Source: Aromatoleum petrolei (GTDB lineage: Bacteria > Pseudomonadota > Gammaproteobacteria > Burkholderiales > Rhodocyclaceae). Taken from it: a stretch of 64,000 nt of DNA. The stretch lies in NCBI RefSeq assembly GCF_017894385.1, contig NZ_CP059560.1, positions 1,984,001 to 2,048,000 of the forward strand, read 5' to 3'. Made by a program: the position numbers and the translations under genes. Below the pieces are notes generated by a model, which was given only the letters and a program-made list of their open reading frames with translations, had not been told where the DNA came from and did not search any database. Positions 41,656 through 51,777 of this stretch are shown here, in pieces. Numbering within the stretch: position 1 is the stretch's first letter; every line of letters begins with the position of its first letter.

Positions 41656-42576
41656 ATGACCTACGCCCCCATCATCAAGGAAATCGGCCGTGGCGCCAAG
41701 GGCGCGCGCGATCTCGACGCTGCCCAGGCGGAAGCGCTCTTCGGCGACATGCTGGACGGCAAGGTGCCGGACCTGGAGCTCGGTGCCGTCATCGTGTCGC
41801 TGCGCATCAAGAGCGAGTCGCGCGACGAGCTGCTGGGCTTCAAGCGCGCGATGGATGCCCGCTGTGCTCAAGTCGCGGTGCCGCCGGGGCCGCGCTGCGT
41901 GATCCTGCCGACCTACAACGGCGCGCGCCGCCAGGCCAACCTGATGCCGCTCGTCGCGCTGCTGCTCGCACGCGAAGGCGTGCCGGTGCTGATCCAGGGG
42001 CGGCACGATTTCGAGTCACGCGTGAGTCCGTTCGAATTGCTCGCGGCGCTCGGCATCCATCCGGCGCTCGGAGTCGGCGAGGCGCACCGCGAACTCGCGG
42101 AAAAGCGCATCGCCTGCCTGCGCCTCGACGAGCTAGTGCCGGGGCTCGATGCCCTGTTGAGCCTGCGCCTGCGCCTGGGCGTGCGCGGCAGCGGGCACAC
42201 GATGGCGAAGCTCGTCGACCCGTGCATCGGCCGCAGCGTGCGGGTGGTCGCGGTGACGCACCCGGAGTATCTCGAGCGCATGCACGAGTTCCTCGTCGCG
42301 GACGGCGGGCGGGCGATGCTGATGCGCGGCACCGAAGGCGAAGCCTACGCGAATCCGCGCCGCCGGCCGGCAATGCAGGCGTTCCGCGATGGCGCCGCAG
42401 AACTCGCGTGGACCGCGGAGGAAGGCGGCGCGCCGCCGCTGGAGGGGCTGCCGGATGCACCGGGCGTGGAAGAGAACGCGGCGCTCATCCGGGCGATGCT
42501 GGCCGGCAAGGTTCCCGTGCCGCAACCGGTGCTCGATCAGGCCGCGTTGCTCGTGCGGCTCGCGACCGAAGCCTGA
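41656..42576 (+). CDS. ybiB: YbiB-family (TrpD2-like) DNA-binding protein
   Basis: The product is 306 residues with the anthranilate phosphoribosyltransferase-like fold lacking TrpD active-site loops: 'IIKEIGRGAKGARDLD', 'VLPTYNGARRQANLMPLVAL' and 'GVRGSGHTMAKLVDP'. YbiB of E. coli is a nucleic-acid-binding protein tied to the SOS regulon, not an anthranilate enzyme. Length fits the family. It has its own short promoter gap shared with the divergent dehydrogenases. Confidence 0.82.
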   Translation: MTYAPIIKEIGRGAKGARDLDAAQAEALFGDMLDGKVPDLELGAVIVSLRIKSESRDELLGFKRAMDARCAQVAVPPGPRCVILPTYNGARRQANLMPLVALLLAREGVPVLIQGRHDFESRVSPFELLAALGIHPALGVGEAHRELAEKRIACLRLDELVPGLDALLSLRLRLGVRGSGHTMAKLVDPCIGRSVRVVAVTHPEYLERMHEFLVADGGRAMLMRGTEGEAYANPRRRPAMQAFRDGAAELAWTAEEGGAPPLEGLPDAPGVEENAALIRAMLAGKVPVPQPVLDQAALLVRLATEA

Positions 42577-42590
42577 CGCGACCTGTAAGC

Positions 42591-42681
42591 TCTGCGCCCG
42601 ACAGGCGAGACCTCGACCACGACGAAAGCCCAGGGAGGGGAGACTCCCGCCGTAGTTGAAGCCTCTCCTGTCGGGCGCAGA
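42591..42681. repeat. 91-base structured inverted repeat between convergent genes
   Basis: Perfect 15-base arms TCTGCGCCCGACAGG and CCTGTCGGGCGCAGA enclose 61 bases that include a smaller hairpin (GGGAGGGGAGACTCCC). It may be a bidirectional terminator, a REP-type element or a structured RNA. It lies between ybiB and the pirin gene. Confidence 0.6.
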
Positions 42682-42701
42682 TCGGGCAGTACGGTTCCGG
42701 G

Positions 42702-43595
42702 TCAGCCGGCAATCGGCGCGAACCGTCCGTCCCGGTAGTCCGCGAGTGCCTGGTGGATCTCGGCCTGCGTGTTCATCACGAAGGGTCCGTACTGCGCGAT
42801 CGGCTCGCCCAGCGGCCGGCCGGCGATCAGCAGCACGCGCGCCGGCGCCTCGCCCGCTTCGATGACGACGCCATCGGCGGCGGCGTCATTGGCGAAGATC
42901 GCCATGCGTTGCACCGCCACCGGCGTACCGGCGACCGTGACCGCGCCGCGATACACGTAGATGAAAGCATTGTGCCCGGCCGGCAGCGATTGCGCGAAAC
43001 GCGCGCCCGCCGGCAGGTGGATGTCGAGATACAGCGGCGCGGTCGCTTCGCGCCTCACCGCGCCCGCAACGCCGTGGCTCTCGCCGGCGATCACGGTCAC
43101 CTCGGCGCCCGCCGTGGTCGTGAAGGACGGCAGATCGCCGGCGGTGAAGTCCCGATACCAGGGCGCGCACATCTTGTCCCCGCCGGGCAGGTTCAGCCAC
43201 AGCTGGAAGCCTTCCATCACGCCCTCTTCCTGCTCGGGCAACTCGGAGTGGATCACGCCGCTGCCGGCCGTCATCCACTGCACGCCACCGTTCTCGAGCA
43301 GGCCCTCGTGGCCCGCGCTGTCGCGGTGGCGCATGCGGCCGGCGATCATGTAGGTGACGGTTTCGAAGCCGCGGTGCGGATGGTCCGGGAAACCGGCGAT
43401 GTAATCGCCCGGGTCGTTGCTGCCGAAGGCGTCGAGCATCAGGAAGGGATCGAGGCGGCGCTGCAGCGGCTGCGTGAGCACGCGGGTGAGCTTGACGCCC
43501 GCGCCGTCGGACGTGGCCTGCCCGGCCACGAGACGCTCGACGCTGCGCGAGCGGGCGACGTCTTCACTGTTGCGTTGCTGTTGCGTGACGGACAT
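42702..43595 (-). CDS. Pirin-family protein
   Basis: The product is 297 residues of two cupin domains. The metal site is 'FPDHPHRGFETVTYMIAG' with a following 'HSELPEQEEG', giving the His-His-His-Glu set of pirins. The C-terminal cupin includes 'PFVMNTQAEIHQALADYRDG', the conserved pirin end. Bacterial pirins include quercetinase-like enzymes and regulators of metabolism. It is leftward and shares its upstream gap with the azoreductase gene, which runs in the same direction. Confidence 0.88.
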   Translation of the reverse strand: MSVTQQQRNSEDVARSRSVERLVAGQATSDGAGVKLTRVLTQPLQRRLDPFLMLDAFGSNDPGDYIAGFPDHPHRGFETVTYMIAGRMRHRDSAGHEGLLENGGVQWMTAGSGVIHSELPEQEEGVMEGFQLWLNLPGGDKMCAPWYRDFTAGDLPSFTTTAGAEVTVIAGESHGVAGAVRREATAPLYLDIHLPAGARFAQSLPAGHNAFIYVYRGAVTVAGTPVAVQRMAIFANDAAADGVVIEAGEAPARVLLIAGRPLGEPIAQYGPFVMNTQAEIHQALADYRDGRFAPIAG

Positions 43596-43692
43596 GGTGT
43601 GGTCCTCCGTGTCGGGGTCGGGGGTGCTCTCTGTATTCCTCCGGCGCCGGATCGATGCGTCCGGCGTCCGGGTATGCACGGCTGCGAGTCGC

Positions 43693-44292
43693 TTACGCGA
43701 AGGCGGCCTCGATGTCGCGTTGGGCCTCGGCGAAGGCCTGTTGTTCCGCCTCCGGCCCCATCGCGAGTCCTTCGGCATAGACGAAGGTGATGTCGGTCAT
43801 GCCGAGGAAGCCGAGCACGATCTTGAGGTAGGGCACCTGCGAATCCCAGTCGGTGCCGCGATACTTGCCGCCGCGCGTCAGCGCGACATACACCTTCTTG
43901 CCCTTCAGCAGGCCTTCCGGACCGTTGGCGGTGTATTGGAAGGTCTCCTTGGCACGGGCGATCGCGTCAATCCAGTTCTTGAGCTGCGCCGGCACGCCCA
44001 GGTTGTACATCGGCACGCCCAGCACAACGGCGTCGGCCGCCTTGATCTCGGCGATCAGCACGTCGTCGAGCGCGACGCGCTCGGCCTGCGCCGGGGTGCG
44101 CTGTTCGGCGGGGGTGAAGAGCGCGCCGAGGGCCGCTTCGTCAAGGACCGGGTGCGGGTTGCGGGCGAGGTCGCGCACGACCAGGCTGGCACCGGGGTTC
44201 TCGGCGCGCAGGCGCACGACGATGCTGTTGGCGAGACGGGTGGAAGCGGAGCCTTCGCTGCGGGCGCTGGAATTGATTTGCAGGATGTTCAT
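43693..44292 (-). CDS. azoR: FMN-dependent NADH:quinone/azo reductase
   Basis: The product is 199 residues, flavodoxin-like. FMN-binding features are '[17 protein letters not shown]', '[19 protein letters not shown]' and '[16 protein letters not shown]', characteristic of the AzoR family. It would reduce quinones or azo compounds with NADH. The start at 44292 has a standard N-terminus '[11 protein letters not shown]'; longer frames are not conserved. It stands 97 bases upstream of the pirin gene, in the same direction, so they may share transcription as a quinone/aromatic stress pair. Confidence 0.9.
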   Translation of the reverse strand: MNILQINSSARSEGSASTRLANSIVVRLRAENPGASLVVRDLARNPHPVLDEAALGALFTPAEQRTPAQAERVALDDVLIAEIKAADAVVLGVPMYNLGVPAQLKNWIDAIARAKETFQYTANGPEGLLKGKKVYVALTRGGKYRGTDWDSQVPYLKIVLGFLGMTDITFVYAEGLAMGPEAEQQAFAEAQRDIEAAFA

Positions 44293-44543
44293 CGTGGGCA
44301 TCTCCATGTGTGCGGTTGGTGTGCGTACCTTAGGGGACAAACTATTGCGAAAAAAGCCACATCCACGGATCTCACTGTTCCTCGAACTGCACCAATCGCA
44401 CCGGAACACCATCCCGCCGTTCCGCTTGGGCGGGAAATTCTCCTCAAGTCGCCCCGCTTGTGAGACGTTAACGATTCACTACAAAAAACGGTTCGCGACA
44501 CGCGAAAGCCGTATCACAAAATCCGAAAAGGAACGGAGGAGAC
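44293..44543 (+). other. Intergenic gap, no gene seen
   Basis: The 251 bases between the divergent azoreductase and chemoreceptor genes contain only A/T-rich stretches suited to promoters; no clear motif or hairpin with a T-run was found. Confidence 0.5.
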
Positions 44544-46172
44544 ATGCAGTCGAAGACCCTTTCGATCAGGGCTGCCCTGATCGCGCTGTCGCTCGTCGTG
44601 CTGACGACGCTGTCGATCGTGGGAGGCATAGGCCTGCGCAGTGTCGCGAGCCTGGAAGCGTCCGTCGCGCGCGGGCAGGAGGCGGCGAACGCAGTCGGCC
44701 GCCAGATGGAAGCGGACTTGCTGCGGGGCACGGTGCGCAGCGACGTGCTGACCACGCTGCTCGCGACCGAGCGGCGCGATTACGTCGCGATCGAGGAATC
44801 GGGGCGTCAGCTCCATGCGGACGTCGCCCTGCTCGAGGAGGCGTTCGGCAAGCTTGCCGAGCAGGAACTCAGCCCCGAGATCCGCTCAGGCATCGAGGCG
44901 ATGCGCCCGGCCCTGGAACGCTACGCCAACAACGCCAAGCGCATCGTCGGCAAGCTGGTCGGCGGCTACAGCGACACCGGCGCGCTGCTGGTCGAATTCA
45001 CCAAGGACTATGCCGCGCTGCAGGACGAGATGGCGCGATTTTCGGCGCACATCGCGGAGGAGGCCGCGACCCGGCGGGAGGCTGCGCGCGACACGCTGCG
45101 CTTCAGCCAGTGGGCGATGGCTGCGGCGGTGATCGCGGCGACCTTCGTGATCGGGATGCTGTGCTGGCTCACCTACCGCCACATCGTGCCGCCACTGAGC
45201 GCGCTCGCACACACCGCACACGGCATCCGCACCAGCGGCGACCTGACGCTGCGTGCGCCTGCGGGCGGCGACAACGAGATCGGCCGCACCGTCGCGGCCT
45301 TCAACCACCTGCTCGAGAACCTGCAGGCCATCGTGCGCGACGTGCGCTCGAGCGGTGCCAGCATCCACGAGCACAGCGAACGCCTCGTCGACGTCGCGGG
45401 CACGACCGTCGCCACCAGCGCGACCCAGAACGAGGCGGCCTCCGCGATGGCTGCCACCGTCCAGCAGCTGGCGGTCAGCATCCGGCAGGTCTCCGACCAC
45501 GCGCGCGAGGTGGCCGGCGCCGCCGCCGAATCGGATCGCCTGTCGCGCGAAGGCGTCGCCGTCGCGACCGATGCGTCGGAGGCGATCCAGCGCATCGCCT
45601 CCGACGTGCGCAGCGCATCGGAGACGGTCGCGGCGCTCGGCAAGGACGCCCAGCTGATCTCGGGCATCGTGCACGCGATCAACGACATCGCCGACCAGAC
45701 CAACCTGCTCGCGCTGAACGCGGCGATCGAGGCCGCGCGCGCAGGCGAACAGGGGCGCGGCTTCGCGGTCGTCGCCGACGAGGTGCGCAAGCTCGCCGAA
45801 CGCACGACGCAATCGACGCGCGAGATTGCCGGCATCGTCGCGCAGATCCAGAACGGCACGCGCAGCGCGGTCGCCTGCATGGAGGACGGCGTCGAGCATG
45901 TCGGCGACGGCGTCGGGCTCGCGCGCGCCGCCGGCGATGCGATCCGCAAGGTCGCCGATGTCGCCGGCACTGCCGCCCGCGCGGTCGCGGAGATCACGCA
46001 TGCCCTCGACGAGCAGGACGCCGCGGGCGAGGACATCGCACGCAACGTCGAGCAGGTCGCCGACGTGGCCGCGCGCAACCACGAGGCGGCCGAGCGCTCC
46101 GCGAGCCACGCGCACGAGCTGGCCGGGCTGTCGCGCGCGCTCGAGGATGCCGTGGGGCGTTTCACGGTGTGA
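44544..46172 (+). CDS. Methyl-accepting chemotaxis protein
   Basis: The product is 542 residues: helix 1 (~residues 8-30), a ~155-residue periplasmic four-helix-bundle-like sensor region, helix 2 ('[20 protein letters not shown]'), a HAMP domain and a cytoplasmic signalling hairpin with the conserved tip '[20 protein letters not shown]', then '[15 protein letters not shown]'. No C-terminal CheR-binding pentapeptide is present. The ligand is unknown. GGAGGA precedes the ATG by nine bases. Confidence 0.92.
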   Translation: MQSKTLSIRAALIALSLVVLTTLSIVGGIGLRSVASLEASVARGQEAANAVGRQMEADLLRGTVRSDVLTTLLATERRDYVAIEESGRQLHADVALLEEAFGKLAEQELSPEIRSGIEAMRPALERYANNAKRIVGKLVGGYSDTGALLVEFTKDYAALQDEMARFSAHIAEEAATRREAARDTLRFSQWAMAAAVIAATFVIGMLCWLTYRHIVPPLSALAHTAHGIRTSGDLTLRAPAGGDNEIGRTVAAFNHLLENLQAIVRDVRSSGASIHEHSERLVDVAGTTVATSATQNEAASAMAATVQQLAVSIRQVSDHAREVAGAAAESDRLSREGVAVATDASEAIQRIASDVRSASETVAALGKDAQLISGIVHAINDIADQTNLLALNAAIEAARAGEQGRGFAVVADEVRKLAERTTQSTREIAGIVAQIQNGTRSAVACMEDGVEHVGDGVGLARAAGDAIRKVADVAGTAARAVAEITHALDEQDAAGEDIARNVEQVADVAARNHEAAERSASHAHELAGLSRALEDAVGRFTV

Positions 46173-46266
46173 GGGGCACCGGGGCGGGCGTTGAACTTTT
46201 CGCCGCCCCCGGCGACGAATGGCGACGCGTGACCTACAATCGCGCCTCGTTCACCCGTCCGTACTC

Positions 46267-46770
46267 ATGATGAATACATCCACCCCACCCTCCCGTGCTC
46301 TCTTCCTCGGCCTCTTCGCCGCCTGCGTCGGCCTGCTCGGGTTCGGGCTGTACCTCCAGCATTACGTCGGCCTCGAGCCCTGCCCGATGTGCATCATGCA
46401 GCGCTATGCCTTCATCGCCATCGCGCTCTTCGCGCTCGTCGCAGGCCTCCACAATCCGGGGCGCACCGGCACGCGCCTCTATTCGGGGCTGATCCTCGTG
46501 GCGGCGCTCGCAGGCGGAGGTGTCGCCGCACGCCAGACGTGGATGCAGATCTATCCGCCGGAAGTCGCGGAATGCGGGCCGGACCTCGAATTCATGCTCG
46601 GCAGCTTCCCGCTGGCGGACGCGCTGCCGATGATTTTCCAGGGCGCGGGCGACTGCTCGAAGGTGGACTGGAGCTTCCTGGGCCTGTCGATCGCCAACTG
46701 GTCGCTGGTGATGCTGACACTGGTCACGGTCGGGGCGATCACGGTGATCGTGCGCGCAAAGGGACGTTGA
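46267..46770 (+). CDS. dsbB: Disulfide bond formation protein DsbB
   Basis: The product is 167 residues with four helices. Two redox Cys pairs are visible: 'EPCPMCIMQRY' (CXXC near helix 1-2) and the periplasmic pair in 'AECGPDLEF' and 'GAGDCSKVDW'. It reoxidises DsbA using ubiquinone. Two adjacent ATGs (46267 and 46270) are possible starts. It follows the chemoreceptor gene by 94 bases, with no clear link of function. Confidence 0.92.
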   Translation: MMNTSTPPSRALFLGLFAACVGLLGFGLYLQHYVGLEPCPMCIMQRYAFIAIALFALVAGLHNPGRTGTRLYSGLILVAALAGGGVAARQTWMQIYPPEVAECGPDLEFMLGSFPLADALPMIFQGAGDCSKVDWSFLGLSIANWSLVMLTLVTVGAITVIVRAKGR

Positions 46771-46842
46771 CACTGCCAAAGCCCGCCCTCGGCCGACGGG
46801 GCCATCACGCGACGGGCTGACGGGGGAGCGTGGGGAGCGGCT

Positions 46843-47154
46843 TCAGCCGACGACGCGCACGGTCGTGCCGCCGATCTCGTACATGCCCTGCCCGAGCGCG
46901 TGGCAGCGCTTGACCTCCAGCCGCGTCACGAGCGGCGGACGGGCGACGGAGCCGTTGCCGGGCACCGAGACCATCACCTCCAGCACCTCGGCCTGCCCGG
47001 GCACGTAGGGCGCGCGCAGCGTCATCCCGCCGACGCCGATCTCCACGCATTCGCCACGGATCGTCTCGCCCGTCTTAAGGCGGATCACCGCCGGACAGCC
47101 GAGCGGGATGCGGCGGTCGAGCCGCCGTTCAACGTGGGATGCGCGATCGTTCAT
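46843..47154 (-). CDS. PilZ-domain protein with degenerate c-di-GMP motif
   Basis: The product is 103 residues: 'ERRLDRRIPLGCPAVIRL' gives the RxxxR-type arm and the beta-barrel follows, but the second motif (D/N-x-S-x-x-G) reads 'EIGVGG'. The fold is therefore present, while c-di-GMP binding may be weak or lost. It is a single-domain PilZ convergent with dsbB. A role in motility or pilus control is only inferred. Confidence 0.75.
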   Translation of the reverse strand: MNDRASHVERRLDRRIPLGCPAVIRLKTGETIRGECVEIGVGGMTLRAPYVPGQAEVLEVMVSVPGNGSVARPPLVTRLEVKRCHALGQGMYEIGGTTVRVVG

Positions 47155-47251
47155 GGGCCGGAGGGGCTTCCGCTTCGATGACAGGCCGATTGTAGCCTCC
47201 CGCCGTCATCCGCGCCGATTCCTTTCGCAGCCCCTGCGGGCACGCGGAGGA

Positions 47252-47476
47252 TCAGCGGCAGCTGCCGCCGTCCGGCACGCCGGCCTTGCGCAGGAAGATC
47301 TCCAGCGGGCAGAAGCGCGTGAAGCCGCTCTGGAACAGATTCGCGCCGACGAAGGCGGTGAACCACAGGAAGTTCTTGTTCACGAACAGCGGCGAGGCCT
47401 CGACGCCGAGCGCGAGCGAGATCAGCACGAAGGCGCCGGCGAAGATGCGGACGAACTGGTTGACGGTCAGCGTCAT
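47252..47476 (-). CDS. DUF2892 (YgaP-like) membrane protein
   Basis: The product is 74 residues: two helices ('FVRIFAGAFVLISLALGV', 'FLWFTAFVGANLFQSGFTRF') and a tail 'FCPLEIFLRKAGVPDGGSC'. This matches DUF2892, the membrane half of YgaP rhodanese. The ATG overlaps the end of the RND pump gene (ATGA), so it belongs to that operon. The family is often found with sulfide or sulfane-sulfur stress genes. Confidence 0.85.
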   Translation of the reverse strand: MTLTVNQFVRIFAGAFVLISLALGVEASPLFVNKNFLWFTAFVGANLFQSGFTRFCPLEIFLRKAGVPDGGSCR

Positions 47477-50400
47477 GGTGTTTCTCCTTGCAGTTGCGCG
47501 ATGCGGCCCCGCATCGCGGCGAAATACAGCACCGGGATCACCACCAGCGTGAGCAGCGTGGACACCAGGATGCCGAAGATGAGGCTGATCGCCAGCCCGT
47601 TGAAGATGGGGTCGTCGAGGATGAAGAGCGCGCCGATCATCGCCGCCAGCGCGGTCAGGCCGATCGGCTTCGCGCGCACCGCGGCGGCGCGGATCACCGC
47701 CTCGCCGAGTTCCATGCCGCCACGCACCTGCTGGTTGACGAAATCGACGAGCAGGATGGAGTTGCGCACGATGATGCCGGCGAGCGCGATCATGCCGATC
47801 ATCGAGGTCGCGGTGAATTGCGCCCCGAGCAACGCATGCCCGGGCATCACGCCGATGATGGTGAGCGGGATCGGCGCCATGATGATGAGCGGCGCGAGGT
47901 AGCTCCTGAACTGCGCGACGACCAGCAGGTAGATCAGGATCAGGCCCACCGCGTAGGCCGCGCCCATGTCGCGGAAGGTTTCATACGTGACCTGCCATTC
48001 GCCGTCCCACTTCACGCTGTAGCCCGCAAAGGCGTCGTCCGGGGCGCGGATGAACCATTCGCCGAGCGTGCCGGCGAGGCCCGGAGCGCCCGCGAGCGCC
48101 ATGCCGTTGATCTGCGAACGGATGTCGAACATGCCGTACAAGGGCGAGTCGAGCCGTCCGCCCATGTCGCCGGTGACGTACACCACGGGCAGCAGATCCT
48201 TGCGGTAGATCACCTGCTCGCGCGTCGTGTCCTGCACGGTGACGAGTTCCGACACCGACACCAGGGTGCCGTCGCGCGCGCGCACCTTGAGCGCGAGCAG
48301 CGCATCGACGCTGGATTGCCGTTCCGACGGCAGCTGGATGCGCACCGGGATCTCGTACTTGTTGTCGCCGCCATGGATCGGCGTGACGTCCTCGCCCGCC
48401 AGCCCCAGGCGCACGACCTCGACGATGTCGGCCTGCGCGACGCCCATGCGCGCGGCCTTGGCCTGGTCGACGCGCAGCACGAGCTTGGGCGCCGCCTCGT
48501 CGACGGTGTCGTCGACGCCGACGATGTCCGCAGTGCCCTCGAAGGCGGCGCGCACCTTGCCGGCGACGGCGGTCTGCCCGGCGTAGTCGGGCCCGTACAC
48601 TTCCGCGACGATGGGAGAGAGCACCGGCGGCCCCGGCGGCACTTCGACCACCTTGGCGTTGCCGCCGGCCGCCCGTGCGATGCGCGTGACCTCGTCGCGC
48701 ACGGCGACCGCGATCTCGTGACTCTTGCGGTGACGATGTTTCTTGTCGACGAGGTTCACCTGGATGTCGCCCATCTCGGGGGCGCTGCGCAGGTAGTACT
48801 GACGCACGAGGCCGTTGAAGTTGATCGGGCTCGCGGTGCCGGCGTAGGCCTGCCAGTCGGACACCTCCTCGACCGTGCCGAGATGCTCGCCGATCTCGCG
48901 CAACACGCGGGCGGTCTCCTCGACCGGCGTGCCGACCGGCATGTCGAGCACGACCTGGAACTCGCTCTTGTTGTCGAAGGGCAGCATCTTCAGCACGACC
49001 AGCTGCACCGCCGGCAAGGCGACCGACACGCCGATCAGCGCAAACACCACGAGCCACAGCTTGAGCCGCGCGCGGCCGCCCTTGAGCGGGTCGAGCATCG
49101 GCGTCATGGTGCGACGGAACAGGCGGTCGAGCCAGGCCGTGAGCCTGTCCTCGCCCTCGTGGTGATGCGCGTCCACCGACTTCAGCAGCTTCTGCGCGAG
49201 CCACGGCGTGACGACGAAGGCGACCGCCAGCGAGATGAACATGCCCATCGACGCGTTGATCGGGATCGGGCTCATGTAGGGCCCCATCAACCCCGTGACG
49301 AAGGCCATCGGCAGCAGCGCCGCGATCACCGTGAAGGTCGCCAGGATCGTCGGCCCGCCGACCTCGTCGACGGCGCGCGGGATGAGCTGCCACAGCGGTG
49401 TGTCGGGCTCCAGGGTGTGCCAGCGGTGGATGTTCTCGACCACCACGATCGCGTCATCGACAAGGATGCCGATGGAGAAGATCAGCGCGAAGAGGCTCAC
49501 GCGGTTGAGTGTGAAGCCCCACGCCCAGGAGGCGAACAGCGTCGCCGCGAGCGTGAGGCCGACCGCGACGCCGACGATCAGCGCCTCGCGCCGGCCGAGC
49601 GCGAAGAACACCAGCAGCACGACCGCGCCCGTCGCGAACACCAGCTTGCCGATCAGCGTGTTGGCCTTGTCGTTGGCGGTCTGGCCGTAGTTGCGCGTGA
49701 CGGTGAATTCGACGCCCTCGGGGATCAGCTGGCCGCGCAAGCCGTCGGCGCGCGCGAGCACCGCATCGGCGACGTCCGCCGCGTTGGCGCCGGGCTTCTT
49801 CGACACCGCCAGCGTCACCGCCGGGAAGGCGCCCTGCTCGGCGATGCCCTTCTGCGCCGCCGCTGCGCCGGTGCCGAACCACACGTACTGTGTCGCCTGC
49901 TCCGGGCCGTCCTCGATGCGCGCCACGTCGCGCAGGTACACGGGCTTGCGCTCCTGCACCCCGACGACGAGGCCGCGCACGTCCTCCGCGGATTCCAGAT
50001 AGGTGCCGGTCTGCACCAGCACCTCGCGGTTGCCCGCGACCAGGCTGCCGGCCGGCTGCGAGGCGTTCGCGAGCTGCAGCGCGGCGCGCACGTCCTGCGC
50101 GGTGATGCCGTGGGCGTTCATGCGCTGCGTGTCGAGCAGCACGCGCACGACGTGGCCGGGGCCGCCGAGGGTCGTCACGTCGCGCGTGCCGTCGATGCGC
50201 TTCAGTTCCAGCTCGACCGCACGCGACACCTGCTGCAGCTCGAAGCCGCTGCGCGCGGAGTCGGCGGTCCAGAAGGTCAGGCTCACGATCGGCACGTCGT
50301 CGATGCCCTTGGGCTTGACGATGGGCTCGCCGACGCCCAGCTGCGGGCTCAGCCAGTCCTTGTTCGAATGCACGGTGTCGTAGAGGCGCACCAGCGCGTC

Positions 50401-50727
50401 CTGGTTCGGCACGCCGACCTCGAACTGCACCGTGATCACCGCCATGCCGGGGCGCGACACGGAATACACGTGCTCGACGCCGGCCATGCGCGCGAGCACC
50501 TGCTCGCCGGGGCGCGCCACCAGCGCCTCGACGTCGCGCGCGGACGCCCCGGGGAAAGGCACCAGCACGTTGGCCATCGTCACGTCGATCTGCGGCTCTT
50601 CCTCCTTGGGCGTGATGAGCGTCGCGAACACGCCCATCAGCAGCAGGATCAGCGCCAGCAGCGGCGTCAGCGCGTTGCGCTGGAAGGCGCCGGCGATGCG
50701 GCCGGAGATGCCGAGCGGAGCGCTCAT
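47473..50727 (-). CDS. AcrB-like RND efflux permease
   Basis: The product is 1084 residues, 12-helix RND layout: helix 1 'PLLALILLLMGVFATLITPK', the conserved 'RVSLFALIFSIGILVDDAIV' segment with the paired Asp of the proton relay, and helix 11-12 'IVRNSILLVDFVNQQVRGG'. It is the AcrB/hydrophobe-type branch rather than the heavy-metal CusA branch. With the adaptor encoded upstream and a TolC-type channel (maybe the one at 1-759) it would form a pump. It lies 12 bases after the adaptor stop. Likely substrate is unknown. Confidence 0.9.
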   Translation of the reverse strand: MSAPLGISGRIAGAFQRNALTPLLALILLLMGVFATLITPKEEEPQIDVTMANVLVPFPGASARDVEALVARPGEQVLARMAGVEHVYSVSRPGMAVITVQFEVGVPNQDALVRLYDTVHSNKDWLSPQLGVGEPIVKPKGIDDVPIVSLTFWTADSARSGFELQQVSRAVELELKRIDGTRDVTTLGGPGHVVRVLLDTQRMNAHGITAQDVRAALQLANASQPAGSLVAGNREVLVQTGTYLESAEDVRGLVVGVQERKPVYLRDVARIEDGPEQATQYVWFGTGAAAAQKGIAEQGAFPAVTLAVSKKPGANAADVADAVLARADGLRGQLIPEGVEFTVTRNYGQTANDKANTLIGKLVFATGAVVLLVFFALGRREALIVGVAVGLTLAATLFASWAWGFTLNRVSLFALIFSIGILVDDAIVVVENIHRWHTLEPDTPLWQLIPRAVDEVGGPTILATFTVIAALLPMAFVTGLMGPYMSPIPINASMGMFISLAVAFVVTPWLAQKLLKSVDAHHHEGEDRLTAWLDRLFRRTMTPMLDPLKGGRARLKLWLVVFALIGVSVALPAVQLVVLKMLPFDNKSEFQVVLDMPVGTPVEETARVLREIGEHLGTVEEVSDWQAYAGTASPINFNGLVRQYYLRSAPEMGDIQVNLVDKKHRHRKSHEIAVAVRDEVTRIARAAGGNAKVVEVPPGPPVLSPIVAEVYGPDYAGQTAVAGKVRAAFEGTADIVGVDDTVDEAAPKLVLRVDQAKAARMGVAQADIVEVVRLGLAGEDVTPIHGGDNKYEIPVRIQLPSERQSSVDALLALKVRARDGTLVSVSELVTVQDTTREQVIYRKDLLPVVYVTGDMGGRLDSPLYGMFDIRSQINGMALAGAPGLAGTLGEWFIRAPDDAFAGYSVKWDGEWQVTYETFRDMGAAYAVGLILIYLLVVAQFRSYLAPLIIMAPIPLTIIGVMPGHALLGAQFTATSMIGMIALAGIIVRNSILLVDFVNQQVRGGMELGEAVIRAAAVRAKPIGLTALAAMIGALFILDDPIFNGLAISLIFGILVSTLLTLVVIPVLYFAAMRGRIAQLQGETP

Positions 50728-50739
50728 GGTCGCCCTCCG

Positions 50740-51777
50740 TCAGCGCGCCGCGCGCGCGGCAATGCCGGCCTGCACCGGATCGAGCGCGACCTCTTCGCCG
50801 CCCACGAGCCCAGCGAGCACCTCGACGCTGCCGTCCGCGAGCGGCTCGCCGGCGCGGATCTGGCGCAGCGCGAAGCCACCCTTGCCGTCGGCGACATAGA
50901 CCCCCGTGAGCTCGCCGCGACGCAGGATCGCGCCGGCCGGGACCGCGATGCGCGGCGCCTCGCCGGTGGCGAAATACACGCGCGCGAAGGTCCCCGGCAC
51001 CAGCCCTTCGGCGTTCGCGGGCAGGTCCACGCGCACGCGCACGGTGTGCGTGCGCGGATCGGCGGCCGGCAGCACCGTGACACCCGCGGCCTCGAGCCAG
51101 CGGCCCGTGTCGGGCAGCTCGACGCGCGCCTTGATCTGCCCGGACGCGAGGCCCGCCAGGCGCTGCTGCGGCACATCGACCACGGCGCGCATCGCGGCGG
51201 GGTCGTACACCGTCACGAGCTGGCGGCCCGGCTGGGCCATCTCGCCCTGCTCGACGTGGCGCGCGGCGACCAGCCCCGCGAGCGGCGCGACGATCGTCGT
51301 GTAGCCCTGCACCGTCGCGGCCTGGCCGCGGCCTGCGCGCGCCGCGCGCAGCTGGGCCTCGGCCGCATCAAAAGAGGCCTTCGCCTGGTCGAGCGCCGAC
51401 TGGCTCACGAACTTGCGCTCGACCAGGCTCTTCGTGCGCTCGTAGGCCGCCTTCGCGTTGATCTGGTTGGCCTGCGCCTGCGCGATACCGGCTTCCGCCC
51501 CGGCGACGGCCTGGCTCGCCTCGGCCGCGTCGATGCGCAGCAGCACCTGCCCCTTGGCGACACGATCGCCGGCATCGACCTTGAGTTCGACGATGCGGCC
51601 GGGCACCTGAGCGGCGAGCGTGGCCTGGCGCACCGCTTCGAGCGTGGCCTCCGCGGGATGGGTCAGACCGACCGACCGCGCCTCGATGCGCTGCGTCGGA
51701 ACCTGCGCCTGCAAGGGGTTGGCAATGGCCAGCGCAAGCGCGGGCAACACGATCCGGATGATGGAATATCTCGTCAT
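50740..51777 (-). CDS. RND efflux periplasmic adaptor
   Basis: The product is 345 residues: signal peptide ending 'PLQA-QVP', a biotinyl-lipoyl-like segment ('AAQVPGRIVELKVDAGDRVA'), a helical hairpin (~residues 80-150), a beta-barrel and membrane-proximal domain ('VPAGAILRRGELTGVYVADG'). It is an MFP-type adaptor for the permease encoded directly downstream. The ATG is immediately preceded by an operator-like palindrome, so expression is probably controlled tightly at this point. Confidence 0.9.
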   Translation of the reverse strand: MTRYSIIRIVLPALALAIANPLQAQVPTQRIEARSVGLTHPAEATLEAVRQATLAAQVPGRIVELKVDAGDRVAKGQVLLRIDAAEASQAVAGAEAGIAQAQANQINAKAAYERTKSLVERKFVSQSALDQAKASFDAAEAQLRAARAGRGQAATVQGYTTIVAPLAGLVAARHVEQGEMAQPGRQLVTVYDPAAMRAVVDVPQQRLAGLASGQIKARVELPDTGRWLEAAGVTVLPAADPRTHTVRVRVDLPANAEGLVPGTFARVYFATGEAPRIAVPAGAILRRGELTGVYVADGKGGFALRQIRAGEPLADGSVEVLAGLVGGEEVALDPVQAGIAARAAR

